Source: Lepidodermella squamata
Taxonomy: Eukaryota > Gastrotricha
Direction of reading: 5' to 3'
Assembly: GCA_047495785.1 (NCBI GenBank)
Contig: JBLDXI010000031.1
Span: 620,001 to 684,000 of the forward strand
DNA: 64,000 bases
The notes under the pieces were generated by a model. It was not told the DNA's origin and ran no database searches. It saw only the letters and a program-made list of their open reading frames with translations. Positions 32,881-43,150 of the stretch are shown here, piece after piece. Numbering within the stretch: position 1 is the stretch's first letter; every line of letters starts with the position of its first letter. The translations under genes and the position numbers were made by a program.

Positions 32881-33475
32881 ATGAATTCTGCCATCGTTTT
32901 CCTCGGACTTCTTGTCGTTACTTGCTCTGCCTGGGATAGCAGCAAAGTAAGTGAATATGAAAGATCGAAATATCTACGTTTCATTTTGTTTTCAGACCGA
33001 TGATAAATTTGAGCCTGAGAAATACCTTGGTTCATGGTTTGAGGTCTATCGCCACAAAACAGTCGCTCTTTTCGAGAGGGGAACCGACAGCTTCGTGTCT
33101 TACATCAACCAGACTAATGGAACCTTCATGGCAGAGGCCAGAGATTACGATCCAGATAAAAAGCAATACACTGTCAAGCGAAATGCTTTTGAGTTGGACA
33201 AAGAGCAACCCTGGAAGTTGAATATCGAATACTCCGAGGCTATAACTGCCAACGCTACTGTCCTTGCTACAGACTACGAAAATTTCGCTGCGATCCATGT
33301 TGATGCATTGATTTTGAAAGCGTTGAAACAGACTTTCGGATGGATTTACAGCCGCAAGCCTAAACATCTAGATCAGAAATACATCGATCAAGCTTTTGCG
33401 GCTTTCAGCCGGGTTGGTATTCCTAAAGAAGATTTCGAGAAGACGCGCTTTGTTTTGGATTACGGAACAATCTGA
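32881..33475 (+). CDS. Secreted lipocalin, 181 aa
   Basis: Exon 1 (32881-32946) encodes the signal peptide MNSAIVFLGLLVVTCSAW; a 49-nt intron (GTAAGT, TTTTCAG) leads to exon 2 (32996-33475) in phase 0. The barrel runs from YLGSWFEVYRHK through ATDYENFAAIHVD to FGWIYSRKPKH and ends DFEKTRFVLDYGTI. The third motif keeps its arginine. There are several N-glycosylation sites (NQTNGT). AATAAA lies at about 33522. Confidence 0.85.
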
Positions 33476-33642
33476 GAGTCTTGATACAAAGCGAGAGACG
33501 GTTGTCAAGTGACAATCGAAAATAAAGAAAGCGCACTACCTTAAAAAGTGTTTTGTAACATATCACTAGACACACTTAACTTTGCACCAGGATACACCCA
33601 CCCCTGGATTTTTATTCATTCAAAAGCAGAAAAGCAGTAGCT

Positions 33643-34339
33643 ATGGACGAATTTCTCAGTATTATTCTGTTATATGCCTTGTCACTAAATAATACGAGTA
33701 ACCCAGCAATTCAGAGCTTACAAAATATCCAATCGAACACGTTTATGAAAGTAAATTCAGTTTTAACCATAGATTCCTGTGCCTAATTCTCCTTTTCAGC
33801 AGCCTGTTGTACAGCAATCAGTACAAACAGTAACACCAGCCGAGAATTTTGAGCTTTCGCGGTTTCTCGGAGCCTGGCGGGAGATTTATCGCCACAAAAA
33901 CGCAAGATTTGGCTATGGAACAGATAACATCGTGATCTTCTCGAATAATTACGATGGAACGCTACAAATGGAGCGCAGGCAATGGCTGGCGGACCATAAC
34001 AGGTGGGAAATTGGGCGAGATATCTTGCTTATAGACTCGAAAGACTCGAGGCATATGCGAATCTACAATTCGCCATTCAACAACGCGACAGTCACTGAAT
34101 TACGAGTTCTTGAGACTGATTACGCCACTTATGCTCTTGTTGTTGTTGAATCGTCGATTTACAACGCCTACAACAGCAAATATGGCTGGTTGCTGTCTCG
34201 TCTTCCCAGCCTGAGTGAAGATTTTGAGAAGCGATGCCTGGATAAATTGGCTGAACGCGGAGGAATGAATCGGTCGGATTTTGTCAAAACTGAACAACTC
34301 CTGAAAATGTTTGATCTGTTCAATTTGTTTAAGGTTTGA
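33643..34339 (+). CDS. Secreted lipocalin, 215 aa; stop codon lies in a palindrome arm
   Basis: Exon 1 (33643-33750) gives MDEFLSIILLYALSLNNT and a short spacer; a 49-nt intron (GTAAAT, TTTTCAG) keeps phase 0; exon 2 is 33800-34339. The spacer is Gln-rich (QQPVVQQSVQTV). The barrel has FLGAWREIYRHKN, ETDYATYALVVVE and YGWLLSRLPSL. Note GAWREIY where others have GxWYEIY. The C-terminus (LLKMFDLFNLFKV) is longer and more hydrophobic than in its neighbours. The stop codon TGA (34337-34339) falls inside the left arm of the palindrome at 34334, so the original 3' end was probably changed by that insertion. Confidence 0.8.
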
Positions 34340-34684
34340 TGCAGGATCGAGCAGACATCTCCATTCTTCCGATGAAAGAATACTCTCTGCTCTGATACCG
34401 ATATGTGCTTCGGGAGTGGGGTATATCGTTCGTGGCGCGGAAGAACCCGCACTTCGATGATTTTTTGCCCTGACTGTACCCCGCGAGTACAGCATAACGC
34501 GCAGTATTGCATATACTATCCAAGGCTGTACTCGCGGGGTACAGTCAGGGCAAAAAATCATCGAAGTGCGGGTTCTTCCGCGCCACGAACGATATACCCC
34601 ACTCCCGAAGCACATATCGGTATCAGAGCAGAGAGTATTCTTTCATCGGAAGAATGGAGATGTCTGCTCGATCCTGCATCAAAC
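34334..34684. repeat. Near-perfect palindrome: 160-bp arms, 31-nt loop
   Basis: Left arm 34334-34493 and right arm 34525-34684 are reverse complements over their whole length as far as I can compare by eye; the loop is 34494-34524. The outer ends read GTTTGATGCAGGATCGAGC inward from both sides. No target duplication is visible. Arms this alike mean a recent event: a foldback transposon or an inverted duplication made during break repair. Transcribed, it would form a long double-stranded RNA stem. Open frames on both strands here are mirror images of one another and are not genes. Confidence 0.9.
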
Positions 34685-34919
34685 CCTTGACCCTGGCCTA
34701 TTATCACGTAAAAATGATGTTAAGATGTACGTGAGTGTTATAGCAAACATCAATATATTACCCTTGATACCATGCTATTTTTTTATCGCAAAGTGATTCC
34801 ATTCACCTTGCATCGCCGCCGTCAGGTGAGGCAAAAACATCGGCAATACAGCGCAATCATTTTACAATAATAACATCACTGCCAAATCAAACATAATAAT
34901 ATACCTCCAAGGGAAGAAA

Positions 34920-35527
34920 ATGAAAGCAGTGTTTCTATTAGCTGTTTTCGCATCAATCGCCGATAATTCCGATTGCCTCTATCACGCTGTGAGATTTGAA
35001 CAAAACAATCCTACTAATTTCATCGAATTCCTTTACAGGACTCTGAGAAGCCATTCGATGTTTATTCTTATACTGGCAAATGGTACGAAATTTATCGAAC
35101 GAAAAACATCCCATACGAGTCTGGTACCGACATCTCAGCGACTTATAGCTTGAGCTCGAACGGCGTTACGCTAAATGTCTACAACGAACAATATCTGCCT
35201 GATTCTAAAACTTGGGACACTATGAGGGGAGTTGCGTATCAAATCGACCCTTACCACCCGACGCATCTAGCTGTTCGCTTCTCGCCCTGGCTCCGGCCTG
35301 GCGTCTTTCAAGTCCTAGGCACGGATTATGATAACTATTCGGTTGTTTATGGCGAGAGAATTGTGAGCGGGCAGGTTGAGAAGATTGCATGGGTCCTGGC
35401 TCGGACTCCTCAGGCGAGCTACAACGATCTCAGATCAGCATTTGATTTGCTAGGTAACACTGTTGGACTGAGCGAGAGTGATTTCACGAAAACAGCACAA
35501 GGAGTTGCGCCTCTCAATACTCATTGA
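34920..35527 (+). CDS. Secreted lipocalin, about 185 aa
   Basis: Exon 1 (34920-34988) encodes MKAVFLLAVFASIADNSDCLYHA; a 50-nt intron (GTGAGA, TTACAG) joins in phase 0 to exon 2 (35039-35527) starting DSEKPFDVYSY. The barrel includes YTGKWYEIYRTKNIPYESGT, GTDYDNYSVVYGE and IAWVLARTPQ, and ends FTKTAQGVAPLNTH. From here on the genes share the (K/R)TKN-(I/M)P-(F/Y) segment after the first motif, which marks the main subfamily of the array. Confidence 0.85.
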
Positions 35528-35851
35528 CACAAAACCTCATTTTTGTCCATAATCAGTTCAATTTTGTTCCTAATTGACTTCTTTCTCTCTTGAAAGTAGA
35601 AAATTAATTCACTCTGTTGGTCTAGAATGTTCTTTCTTGTTCACGTGAAGAGAAACCTGTGCCCACTTACTTTTTGTCGTGCCATCAAAAACACTTGACC
35701 TACAACCAATTACAAAAAATGGAGAGAGTAATAAAAGGAAAAGCGGCTATTTGAATAGAAGTTTGACACGTAACTATTTGTCTGCCGATGTAGCTCAGCC
35801 CACTTATGTCGGCGAATTTAACTGACCTGGTAATTCGGGACCCAGCCTGGC
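35528..35851. other. Intergenic, no gene seen
   Basis: Spacer of about 320 nt ending in the TATA box at 35852. Confidence 0.4.
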
Positions 35852-35859
35852 TATATAAA
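35852..35859 (+). promoter_or_regulatory. TATA box of the triple lipocalin at 35903
   Basis: GGCTATATAAACC, about 50 nt ahead of the ATG; TCAGT, a possible initiator, follows at 35875. Confidence 0.7.
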
Positions 35860-35902
35860 CCGGCAGACTTGGGATCAGTTTCGACAGTTTCCGCGATTAA
35901 AC

Positions 35903-38070
35903 ATGACTAGTTTCTTGAACGGAGCGTTGCTCTTTGTTGCCTTGCCACTTTTGGCAACGTGCCAACCTCAGTGGGCTCGCCAAAGCGGGCCTGTTGCTGA
36001 GGTTCCGGTTAACCTCAACATCAAACTTCAAGAGAACTTCGATGTCAAACGCTATGTTGGTCAATGGTACGATCTCTACCACTCAAAAGGCCTACCCTAC
36101 CAGAACGGAACCGACGTAACCGCAAATTACACCCTCAACGCCAACAACACCCTGACAGTTTATAACAAGCAATGGATAAACGCGTCGAACACCTTTGAGG
36201 CTATCATTGGCCTTGCGAAGGTTGTGAACGCCAGCCAGCCGGCTAGGATGAACGTTCAATTCCCTGGCTTCTCGCCGGGCGGTGACTACAGGATCCTGTA
36301 TACTGACTACGACAATATCGCCCTGGTCTACAGCGAGTTTTCAGTGTTCAATCGAACAATCAAGTACGGGTATATCCTGGTCAGAAGTTTGGATATCAGT
36401 GAAGACATGATCGATATGGCCTTTGACATTTTCCAAGAACGAACTGGTTTAACGGAAGATTCTTTCGAGAGGACGAAATTTGGCGTCGCGAGGAATAACA
36501 ACGTGGTTGTTAGGGTAGCTCCACCAGGTTTCACGAGCTATTACGACCCGAGGGGCAATCCAACAGCACCCCGAGGAGAGATTCCAGATTTCGTCCGACA
36601 AATGATGGGAGGCAATAATGCTGATATGGCTGGAATTCCTGATTTCGTTCGTAACATGATGAACGGAGGGGGGAAGGTAAGTATACATTAAAAAGCTTTC
36701 TCCGAGTTAATTTTCTGTTTTCAATGATTAAAGCCTCCTGGTCAGATGCAATTCCCAGCTGCGAACTACACTTCGCTCGATATCCCTCTGCAGCCGAATT
36801 TCGATAAGACAAAATATATGGGCCTTTGGTACAACGTCTACTACACACCGAATATGCCCTTCCAAAACGGAACTGACGTCACAGCGAACTACACTCTCAA
36901 CCCAAATGGTACAGTTGTTGTATTCAACCGTCAATGGTTAGTCGAAGCTAAGCGATGGGACGAAATCCGTGGCTTAGCTTGGGTCCCGAATGCCACACAA
37001 CCAGCTCGTTTGATCGTTGGATTCCCCGGCTTCCCATCTGATGGCGACTACCGGGTCCTGTACACCGACTACGACAACATCTCCCTCGTCTACAGTGAAT
37101 TTTCGTTGTTCGGCAAGGTTTACAAATACGCCTGGTTCTTATCGAGAACTCAAAACCCGTCTGATATGCTTGTCAAGCGGGCGTTTGAGATTTACAAGAT
37201 CAGGACTAATTTGACCGAAGCTAACTTCACGAAGACGAGGTATGGCGTTGCGTCGACCAATGCATCAGCTGTCATGACTGCCCCACCCGGTTTCCGAGGC
37301 TTCTACACCCCAGATCCGAACAGCCGTGGGGCAGGCATTCCTGATTTCGTGAGAGACATGCTTGGAAGTGGCGGCCAGATTCCTGATTTTGTCCGTCAAA
37401 TGCTTGGAGACAAGGTAAGCTTTTCAAATTTTTCTGGAGGTTTTCAATAATTTGAACGAAATAATTATAGTCTGGCCCCGGTTCTCCGCCTCAATTTCCT
37501 CCAGTCATCCTGACAGGACTAAACATCTCTCTTCAGGAGAATTTCAACAAAACTCGTTATGCTGGACTTTGGTACAACATCTTCTACACCCCGAATATGC
37601 CCTTCCAAAACGGGACTGATGTAACGGCAAATTACGGCATTAATGCTGATGGAAGTGTCAACGTCACAAACAGGCAATGGTTTGTCGAAGCTAAGCGTTG
37701 GGATATCATTCGAGGTAAAGCTAGAGTTGCCAATGCAAGCAGACCCGCTCAGCTAATCGTCAGTTTCCCCGGTTTCCCTGATGGCGACTATCGAGTCCTG
37801 TACACAGATTACACTAATATCGCCCTGGTCTACAGTGAATTTGAAGCCTTTGGAAAGACAGTTAAATACGCGTGGTTCCTTTCGAGGACGAAAAACCCTG
37901 ACCAGAGCCTTGTTGATTACGGCTTCAGAATCTATCAGTCCAAGACTGGTTTGACGAAAACGGATTTCAAGAAAATAGAATTCGGTGTTGGATATGGCGA
38001 TGACGCTGTAGTCATGACCGCTCCTCCAGGTTTCCGTGGATACTACACGCAATCTTCTCGGTCCTCGTAA
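35903..38070 (+). CDS. Secreted protein of three lipocalin domains, one per exon, 684 aa
   Basis: Exons 35903-36676, 36734-37414 and 37471-38070; introns 57 and 56 nt, both phase 0. Each exon codes one full lipocalin: domain 1 YVGQWYDLYHSKG, domain 2 YMGLWYNVYYTPN, domain 3 YAGLWYNIFYTPN; each keeps YRVLYTDYDNIALVYSE or close variants and YAWFLSRT or YGYILVRS. Linkers end with one or two copies of IPDFVRQMM-like peptides and carry APPGFRGFYT-like segments. The signal peptide is MTSFLNGALLFVALPLLATC. The exon-domain match and phase-0 borders allow gain or loss of whole domains without frame damage, which likely explains the family's growth. No cysteines occur in the domains, so folding does not rely on disulfides. 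Many NGT sites suggest glycosylation. Confidence 0.9.
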
Positions 38071-38250
38071 ATGAAAGGACTCGTTTTCAACAATACTGAT
38101 TTAGTGGTTAACCGTTTTCCAATTTTAATAAAAAATGAAAGACTTATTCGTGTGATCACGATACCAGAACTGCTTGAACTCCGTCACGTTTTCCGTGGGT
38201 GGGAATTTTTATATGACACAAATGGGTAAAGCAAGTAGCATTTTGTGAAC

Positions 38251-39004
38251 ATGACGTTGTCAGCACACATTATTTTTGGGTTCTGTATTTGGGCTCTTTG
38301 CATCGTAGACCTAGCAACGGCTGCACGAGGATACGAGCCATCGGTCGATCAAAGCCGTGAGATTTTGAAGTTGGACCAAAGGATTCCCGATGACGTTCGC
38401 AACATGATGAACCAGATGGTAATTTGCTGTATGGCTTTAAATAATTGATGTTAAGTTTTATTATAATTGTGAATAGACCAAGCCTGTTCAAATGCCTCCC
38501 TTTCCCCCGCCAATAGAAACAGGACTTGATATCCCTCTTCAAGAGAACTTCAATCTAACCAATTTTCTCGGTCGTTGGCATAACGTGTATTCTACACCGA
38601 ACATCCCTTACCAGAATGGGACTGCTATCACCTTTCTTTACAGCATTGGGGACGATGGATATGTGTCTATAGCTAAACGTCAGTGGTCTTCAGACGCACA
38701 GCGCTGGCAGGTCGCTCGAGGCATGGCGAGAAGTTACAATGACACGAGACCGGCCCATCTTGTAGTTAGCTTTCCCGATGACTTCGAAGGGGATTTTCGA
38801 ATCTTGCATACGGATTACGACAACATCGCGCTGGTTCACAGTCAGTTTTCACTATATGGCCTTATTACAAATTATGGCTGGTTTCTATCTCGGTCTTGGC
38901 CTCTTCATCAGAAGTGGTTGGACGAGGGCTTCGCTATTTTCGAGAACAGGACTGGTTTGACATCAGCTGATTTTGTGAAGGTGGAGCAAAGTGCGGGAAA
39001 ATAA
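38251..39004 (+). CDS. Secreted lipocalin, 231 aa
   Basis: Exon 1 (38251-38418) encodes a signal peptide (MTLSAHIIFGFCIWALCIVD) and the linker peptide RIPDDVRNMMNQM; a 58-nt intron (GTAATT, GAATAG) joins in phase 0 to exon 2 (38477-39004). The barrel has FLGRWHNVYSTPNIPYQNGT, HTDYDNIALVHSQ and YGWFLSRSWPL. GRWHNVY departs from the usual GxWYxxY. The first exon looks like the end of a lipocalin linker kept after the domain before it was lost. Confidence 0.85.
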
Positions 39005-39339
39005 ATTTGCTGAGGATTTCCGAAATTTAAATTATCGACTGAAACATTTTTGAATAAATTTATCATAAATTATCATGGCCGCTTCCAACACTTTTTGGCG
39101 TAGGATCGATTATCTCTGCTTATATTTCTGTCCACACATTAACGAGAAGAATAGTTGTAAAAGATGATGAAGTTTCTCGAATGAAGTTTCATACGTGTTA
39201 AGGTATTAGTGTTAATGACTTGCTGCTAATCATCACCCATCGTTAAGAGCCATCGGCCTAATAACAAAGGACCTAACTCATTCAAACAAATATTGTAAAC
39301 AAAATACAGCTACACATTTTCAGAACAAAAGAAGTGCCT
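39005..39339. other. Intergenic, no gene seen
   Basis: AT-rich spacer of about 335 nt without a clear TATA box. Confidence 0.4.
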
Positions 39340-40089
39340 ATGTTTTCACTTTGTGTAGCCCTTTCTTCGATCGCGCCACTTCTGGTAGCTTCGCAGCCCG
39401 ATTGGCGAGGCCAAAGCGATGTTCCACTTGGTATGGGTCCTCAGCCTCCAATTCGTGGCTTTGTGAAGAATATGTTTGACAATGGCAATGGCCAGATGCA
39501 AATGCCGCCAGTTACCTACACGTCACTGGACATGCCCCTTCAACCTAACCTCAATAAGCTGAGATACATGGGTCTCTGGTACAACATCTACTACACACCG
39601 AATATGCCTTTCCAAAATGGCACTGACATCACTGCAAACTACACCCTCAACAAGGATGGATCTATTGTAGTGTTCAACCGCCAATGGCTCGTCGAGGCGA
39701 ATAGATGGGAGGAAATCAGAGGATCGGCAATCGTTACTGATGAAAACCAGCCTTCAAGACTTAACGTTAGCTTCCCTGGGTTCCCATCTGGCGAGTATCG
39801 CGTTCTTTACACGGACTACTCGAACATCTCCCTGGTTTACAGCGAATTCTCAGTGTTTGGCAAAGTCTTCAAATACGCCTGGTTTTTGTCTCGCACTATC
39901 AATCCACCGTACTCTTTGGTGAGACTCGGATTCGAGGTCTTTAGGGTCAGGACGAAACTTACACCGGCCGATTTCGTACTCACAAGATATGGCGTTGGCT
40001 ATGGCTCGAATTCCGTCGCCATGACAGCTCCGCCCGGTTTTCAAGGCTATTACACCGCAGATCCGAGGATTGGAAATTACAGGAACTGA
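39340..40089 (+). CDS. Secreted lipocalin, 249 aa, single exon
   Basis: Start chosen at ATG 39340, giving the signal peptide MFSLCVALSSIAPLLVASQ; the codon at 39334 is GTG. A linker with IRGFVKNMFDNGNG precedes the barrel: YMGLWYNIYYTPNMPFQNGT, YRVLYTDYSNISLVYSE, YAWFLSRTINP. It ends APPGFQGYYTADPRIGNYRN. It is nearest to domain 2 of the triple gene at 35903 and looks like a single-domain relative of it. AATAAA is near 40131. Confidence 0.85.
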   Translation: MFSLCVALSSIAPLLVASQPDWRGQSDVPLGMGPQPPIRGFVKNMFDNGNGQMQMPPVTYTSLDMPLQPNLNKLRYMGLWYNIYYTPNMPFQNGTDITANYTLNKDGSIVVFNRQWLVEANRWEEIRGSAIVTDENQPSRLNVSFPGFPSGEYRVLYTDYSNISLVYSEFSVFGKVFKYAWFLSRTINPPYSLVRLGFEVFRVRTKLTPADFVLTRYGVGYGSNSVAMTAPPGFQGYYTADPRIGNYRN

Positions 40090-40360
40090 GGCAATACCAA
40101 TTCAAGCTGGCGGGAAATTGAAAGCTTGAAATAAAACAGTGAAGAAAATTTCTGGATTTTTTCATCAAAAAAGTAAAAAACGCCTCGATTGTAAATATAA
40201 AGGATCCAGAGTAAACACACCTACATAAGGCCTGGAAAAGGAGCCGGTATTTTTTTTTGCTTGCCCGTGCTCGCATAAAAAGTTGTCCATTCTAAGTAGC
40301 CCATGCATTGTTTTGGTTGTAAATATAGCAATATGGCCTCAAAGTCGAGGACTTTTAGCG
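40090..40360. other. Intergenic, no gene seen
   Basis: Spacer with the TATA box of the next gene at its right end. Confidence 0.4.
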
Positions 40361-40368
40361 TATATAAA
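40361..40368 (+). promoter_or_regulatory. TATA box of the triple lipocalin-Kunitz gene
   Basis: GCGTATATAAAGCC, 45 nt ahead of the ATG, with TCAGT at 40393. Confidence 0.7.
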
Positions 40369-40405
40369 GCCATTCTGAAAGCCGCTGAACACTCAGTTTC
40401 TAGCA

Positions 40406-42526
40406 ATGCTTTCTCACACGTTACTAGTTTTGGCCTTTGCGCCAATTGCCGTATTTGGCCAGCCAGAATGGGTGAAACAAATGTTGGCGAATGGTGGCGG
40501 GCAAGGTGGGGATCAATCCAACAAGTTGTCCTTTGAACCGGTTCCAATCAACACTGACATCCCACTTCAGAGAAATTTCGATCTTAGACGATACACTGGT
40601 ATATGGTACGATATCTACCATACGAAGAACCTCCCATTCCAGAACGGAACTGATAGTGTTGCAAACTACACATTGAACCCGAATGGAACCTTGAACTTGG
40701 ATGGCAAGCAATGGACAGTTGAAGCGCAAGCATTCGAGCGTTTGATTGGTCTTGCGACGCCCAAGGATCCAGCTAAGCCAGAATTCCTGATTGCGACTTT
40801 CCCTGGTTTCCCCGGTGGAGATTACAGAATCTTATACACTGACTACGACAACGTCGCTGCAATTTTCAGCAATTTCCGAACTTTAGGTCAAGATGTGCTG
40901 TACGCCTATATCAACGCTCGTATGCTGGACCCACCTCAGGAGAAATTGGACGCAGCTTTTGCTGCATTGGCGAAGATTGGAGTTACCCGAGATATGATGG
41001 AGAAGGCTCGGCATGGCTACGCTACAAATAACCGAGTAATCATGCGAACACCAGAGCCTGGTTTCACTAGCTACTACGACACTAACAACCGGAGAAATAA
41101 CGCAAGCCAAAGCGGCATCCCAGACTTTGTTCGTAACATGATGGGCAACAACTCAGGTGGGGGAATTCCAGATTTTGTTCGAAATATGATGGGAGGAGGA
41201 AACGGGGCTCCACAAATGCCACCCTTCAACCCGACGTCACTTGACCTCCCTCTCCAGCCAAATTTTGATAAGACGAGATACATGGGGCTTTGGTACAACC
41301 CGTATTATACCAAAAACATGCCCTTCCAGAACGGGACTGATGTCACCGCGAACTATACGTTGAACCCAAATGGCACAGCTGCTGTTTTTAATCGCCAATG
41401 GAATCGAGAGAATAGATATTGGGATGTCATTCGTGGTATCGCTCGAGGAGCTGATCCGAACCAGCCAGCTCGGTTCATCGTTGAATTCCCTGGCTTCACT
41501 GGGGGAGACTACCGTGTGTTGTTTACTGACTACGACAACATCGCCCTTGTCTATAGTGAGCAGAACTATTTCGGGAAAATCGTGAAAAGCGCTTGGTTCC
41601 TATCGCGAACACCGACGCCCAGTGAAGCTAATGTGCGGCGAGGATTCGAAATCTACCGCAACCGAACTGGCCTGATGATGAATGACTTTGTGAAAACTGA
41701 GTTTGGAGTAGGAACCGGTAATAGAAACATCCTAATGACACCGCCGCCAAATTTCCAGGGCTACTACACCTCACCTCGACCGGTTAATATCGAAAGCATT
41801 CCACTTCAAGCGAATTTCAACCAGACAGCATATTTGGGTAAATGGTACGAGATTTTCCGTCATAAGAGGATACCATTTCAATCCGGGACTGACGTCACTG
41901 CAACTTACTCTTCAAACCCTGATGGCACGATCGGAGTATTGAATCGTGAATGGCTTTTGAACGATAAGAGATGGACCCAAGTCAGAGGGTTTGCTCGGCC
42001 CGTTTCAGGGGCTAGGTACACCGTTCAGTTCGCCCCGGGTGCTCCGCCAGGTGACTACCGAGTTCTCTACACAGATTACGAGACCATGTCTGTGGTGTAC
42101 AGCGAATTTCAACTCGGTCCATTCAAGTCTCAGTACGGTTGGATTCTGTCCCGAACTCCTGAGTTGAGCGACAATAACATCGAGCTGGCTTTCAATCTAT
42201 TGGCGAAAACTGGCTTGACTAAGGATGATTTCTTCAAAACCCCGCATGGTGTAGGAGGCGATTCTGGATCGCAGCTAGCCGGTGGGGAAACTCCTCCCCC
42301 GCTTCAGAGGCGTCTATTGGTAGGCCGGGAGAAGTGTACTTATCAGCTGCCGAGTACAACTTGCGAAAAAAATCTTCAACCGCCATTGATTGTGTACGAC
42401 ATAAATACAAACCAGTGTGGTCTGCAGCTGACTGGTTGCGACAATTCTCCGATTGAGCCATATGCGTTTTCGAGTGCTGATGAGTGCTTCAGAACGTGCA
42501 TTCTGCAGAGACCTGGACGTAACTGA
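40406..42526 (+). CDS. Intronless protein of three lipocalins and a Kunitz-like domain, 706 aa
   Basis: One uninterrupted frame. Signal peptide MLSHTLLVLAFAPIAVFG, linker peptide PEWVKQMLANGGG, then lipocalin 1 (about 52-220; YTGIWYDIYHTKN), two IPDFVRNMMG copies, lipocalin 2 (about 277-445; YMGLWYNPYYTKN), lipocalin 3 (about 462-630; YLGKWYEIFRHKR) and a C-terminal six-cysteine domain (about 649-703). The cysteine spacing there is Kunitz-like, but the GGC before the fourth cysteine reads LTGC, and the residue after Cys2 is Glu. The sister gene at 35903 has introns between domains, while this one has none, so introns were lost, perhaps through a reverse-transcribed copy. No poly-A remnant is seen and the promoter is intact. 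Products could be cleaved into separate carriers. Confidence 0.9.
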   Translation: MLSHTLLVLAFAPIAVFGQPEWVKQMLANGGGQGGDQSNKLSFEPVPINTDIPLQRNFDLRRYTGIWYDIYHTKNLPFQNGTDSVANYTLNPNGTLNLDGKQWTVEAQAFERLIGLATPKDPAKPEFLIATFPGFPGGDYRILYTDYDNVAAIFSNFRTLGQDVLYAYINARMLDPPQEKLDAAFAALAKIGVTRDMMEKARHGYATNNRVIMRTPEPGFTSYYDTNNRRNNASQSGIPDFVRNMMGNNSGGGIPDFVRNMMGGGNGAPQMPPFNPTSLDLPLQPNFDKTRYMGLWYNPYYTKNMPFQNGTDVTANYTLNPNGTAAVFNRQWNRENRYWDVIRGIARGADPNQPARFIVEFPGFTGGDYRVLFTDYDNIALVYSEQNYFGKIVKSAWFLSRTPTPSEANVRRGFEIYRNRTGLMMNDFVKTEFGVGTGNRNILMTPPPNFQGYYTSPRPVNIESIPLQANFNQTAYLGKWYEIFRHKRIPFQSGTDVTATYSSNPDGTIGVLNREWLLNDKRWTQVRGFARPVSGARYTVQFAPGAPPGDYRVLYTDYETMSVVYSEFQLGPFKSQYGWILSRTPELSDNNIELAFNLLAKTGLTKDDFFKTPHGVGGDSGSQLAGGETPPPLQRRLLVGREKCTYQLPSTTCEKNLQPPLIVYDINTNQCGLQLTGCDNSPIEPYAFSSADECFRTCILQRPGRN

Positions 42527-43150
42527 AAGAAACTGAACGTCTAAAAGGCGTAACCCAAATACTATTCCTTGTTTTTTAATAAAGCACGATTTAAACTGTG
42601 GAATTATCGTCTTATTTCCAAGGTAAACGTTTTCCTCCAAGCATCAACCTACGGAGATCTCAAAACTGAGGAGGCAAGTTTGGGCCTCAAAGGCGCAGCA
42701 TTAATTCTCGATGCCGAGACCGTAAACAAAAATGGATGTGGTGGCTATGTGAACACAGGAAAAGTGTATCGCCCAATGGGCACACAATTCTGTGTTCACA
42801 TAGACATGACCAATAAAAATGATAGATCATCAGTGCTTCAGAACTCGCAACAAGAAGAGGACCTGGACGCATATAAAAGAAATGAAACTCTAACGACAAC
42901 AGCTATGATACTTTTTAGTTTAAATAAAGGATTATGCTAAATGTTGAGACTTTTCCTTCCTCGTTTCAACCAAGGTATTAGAATTTTCACTTATGAGGGG
43001 CGATAGCGTAGTAGCAAAACGTTCATCATGAATAAATCCGAGCGAATCATGCTGAAATCATTGAGATTCACCGAGAAAACGGCTTTGAATGATTTTAGCT
43101 ATTCTTTAGAGTTATCAATTAGTTCTCGCATTGGGATATGTAATGAAATA
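42527..43150. other. Intergenic with a 12-bp-stem hairpin (42747-42801)
   Basis: ATGTGAACACAG (42747-42758) pairs with CTGTGTTCACAT (42790-42801), and part of the 31-nt loop can pair further, giving a stem of small-RNA precursor size. The open frame 42569-42940 crosses it but has no family likeness. Confidence 0.4.

Noticed and set aside
34100-34796. Several open frames around the palindrome on both strands
   Set aside because: The two arms give mirror-image frames; none has homology, and they arise from the inverted repeat.
42569-42940. 123-aa gene
   Set aside because: Low similarity to anything, crossed by a hairpin, no splice or promoter context.
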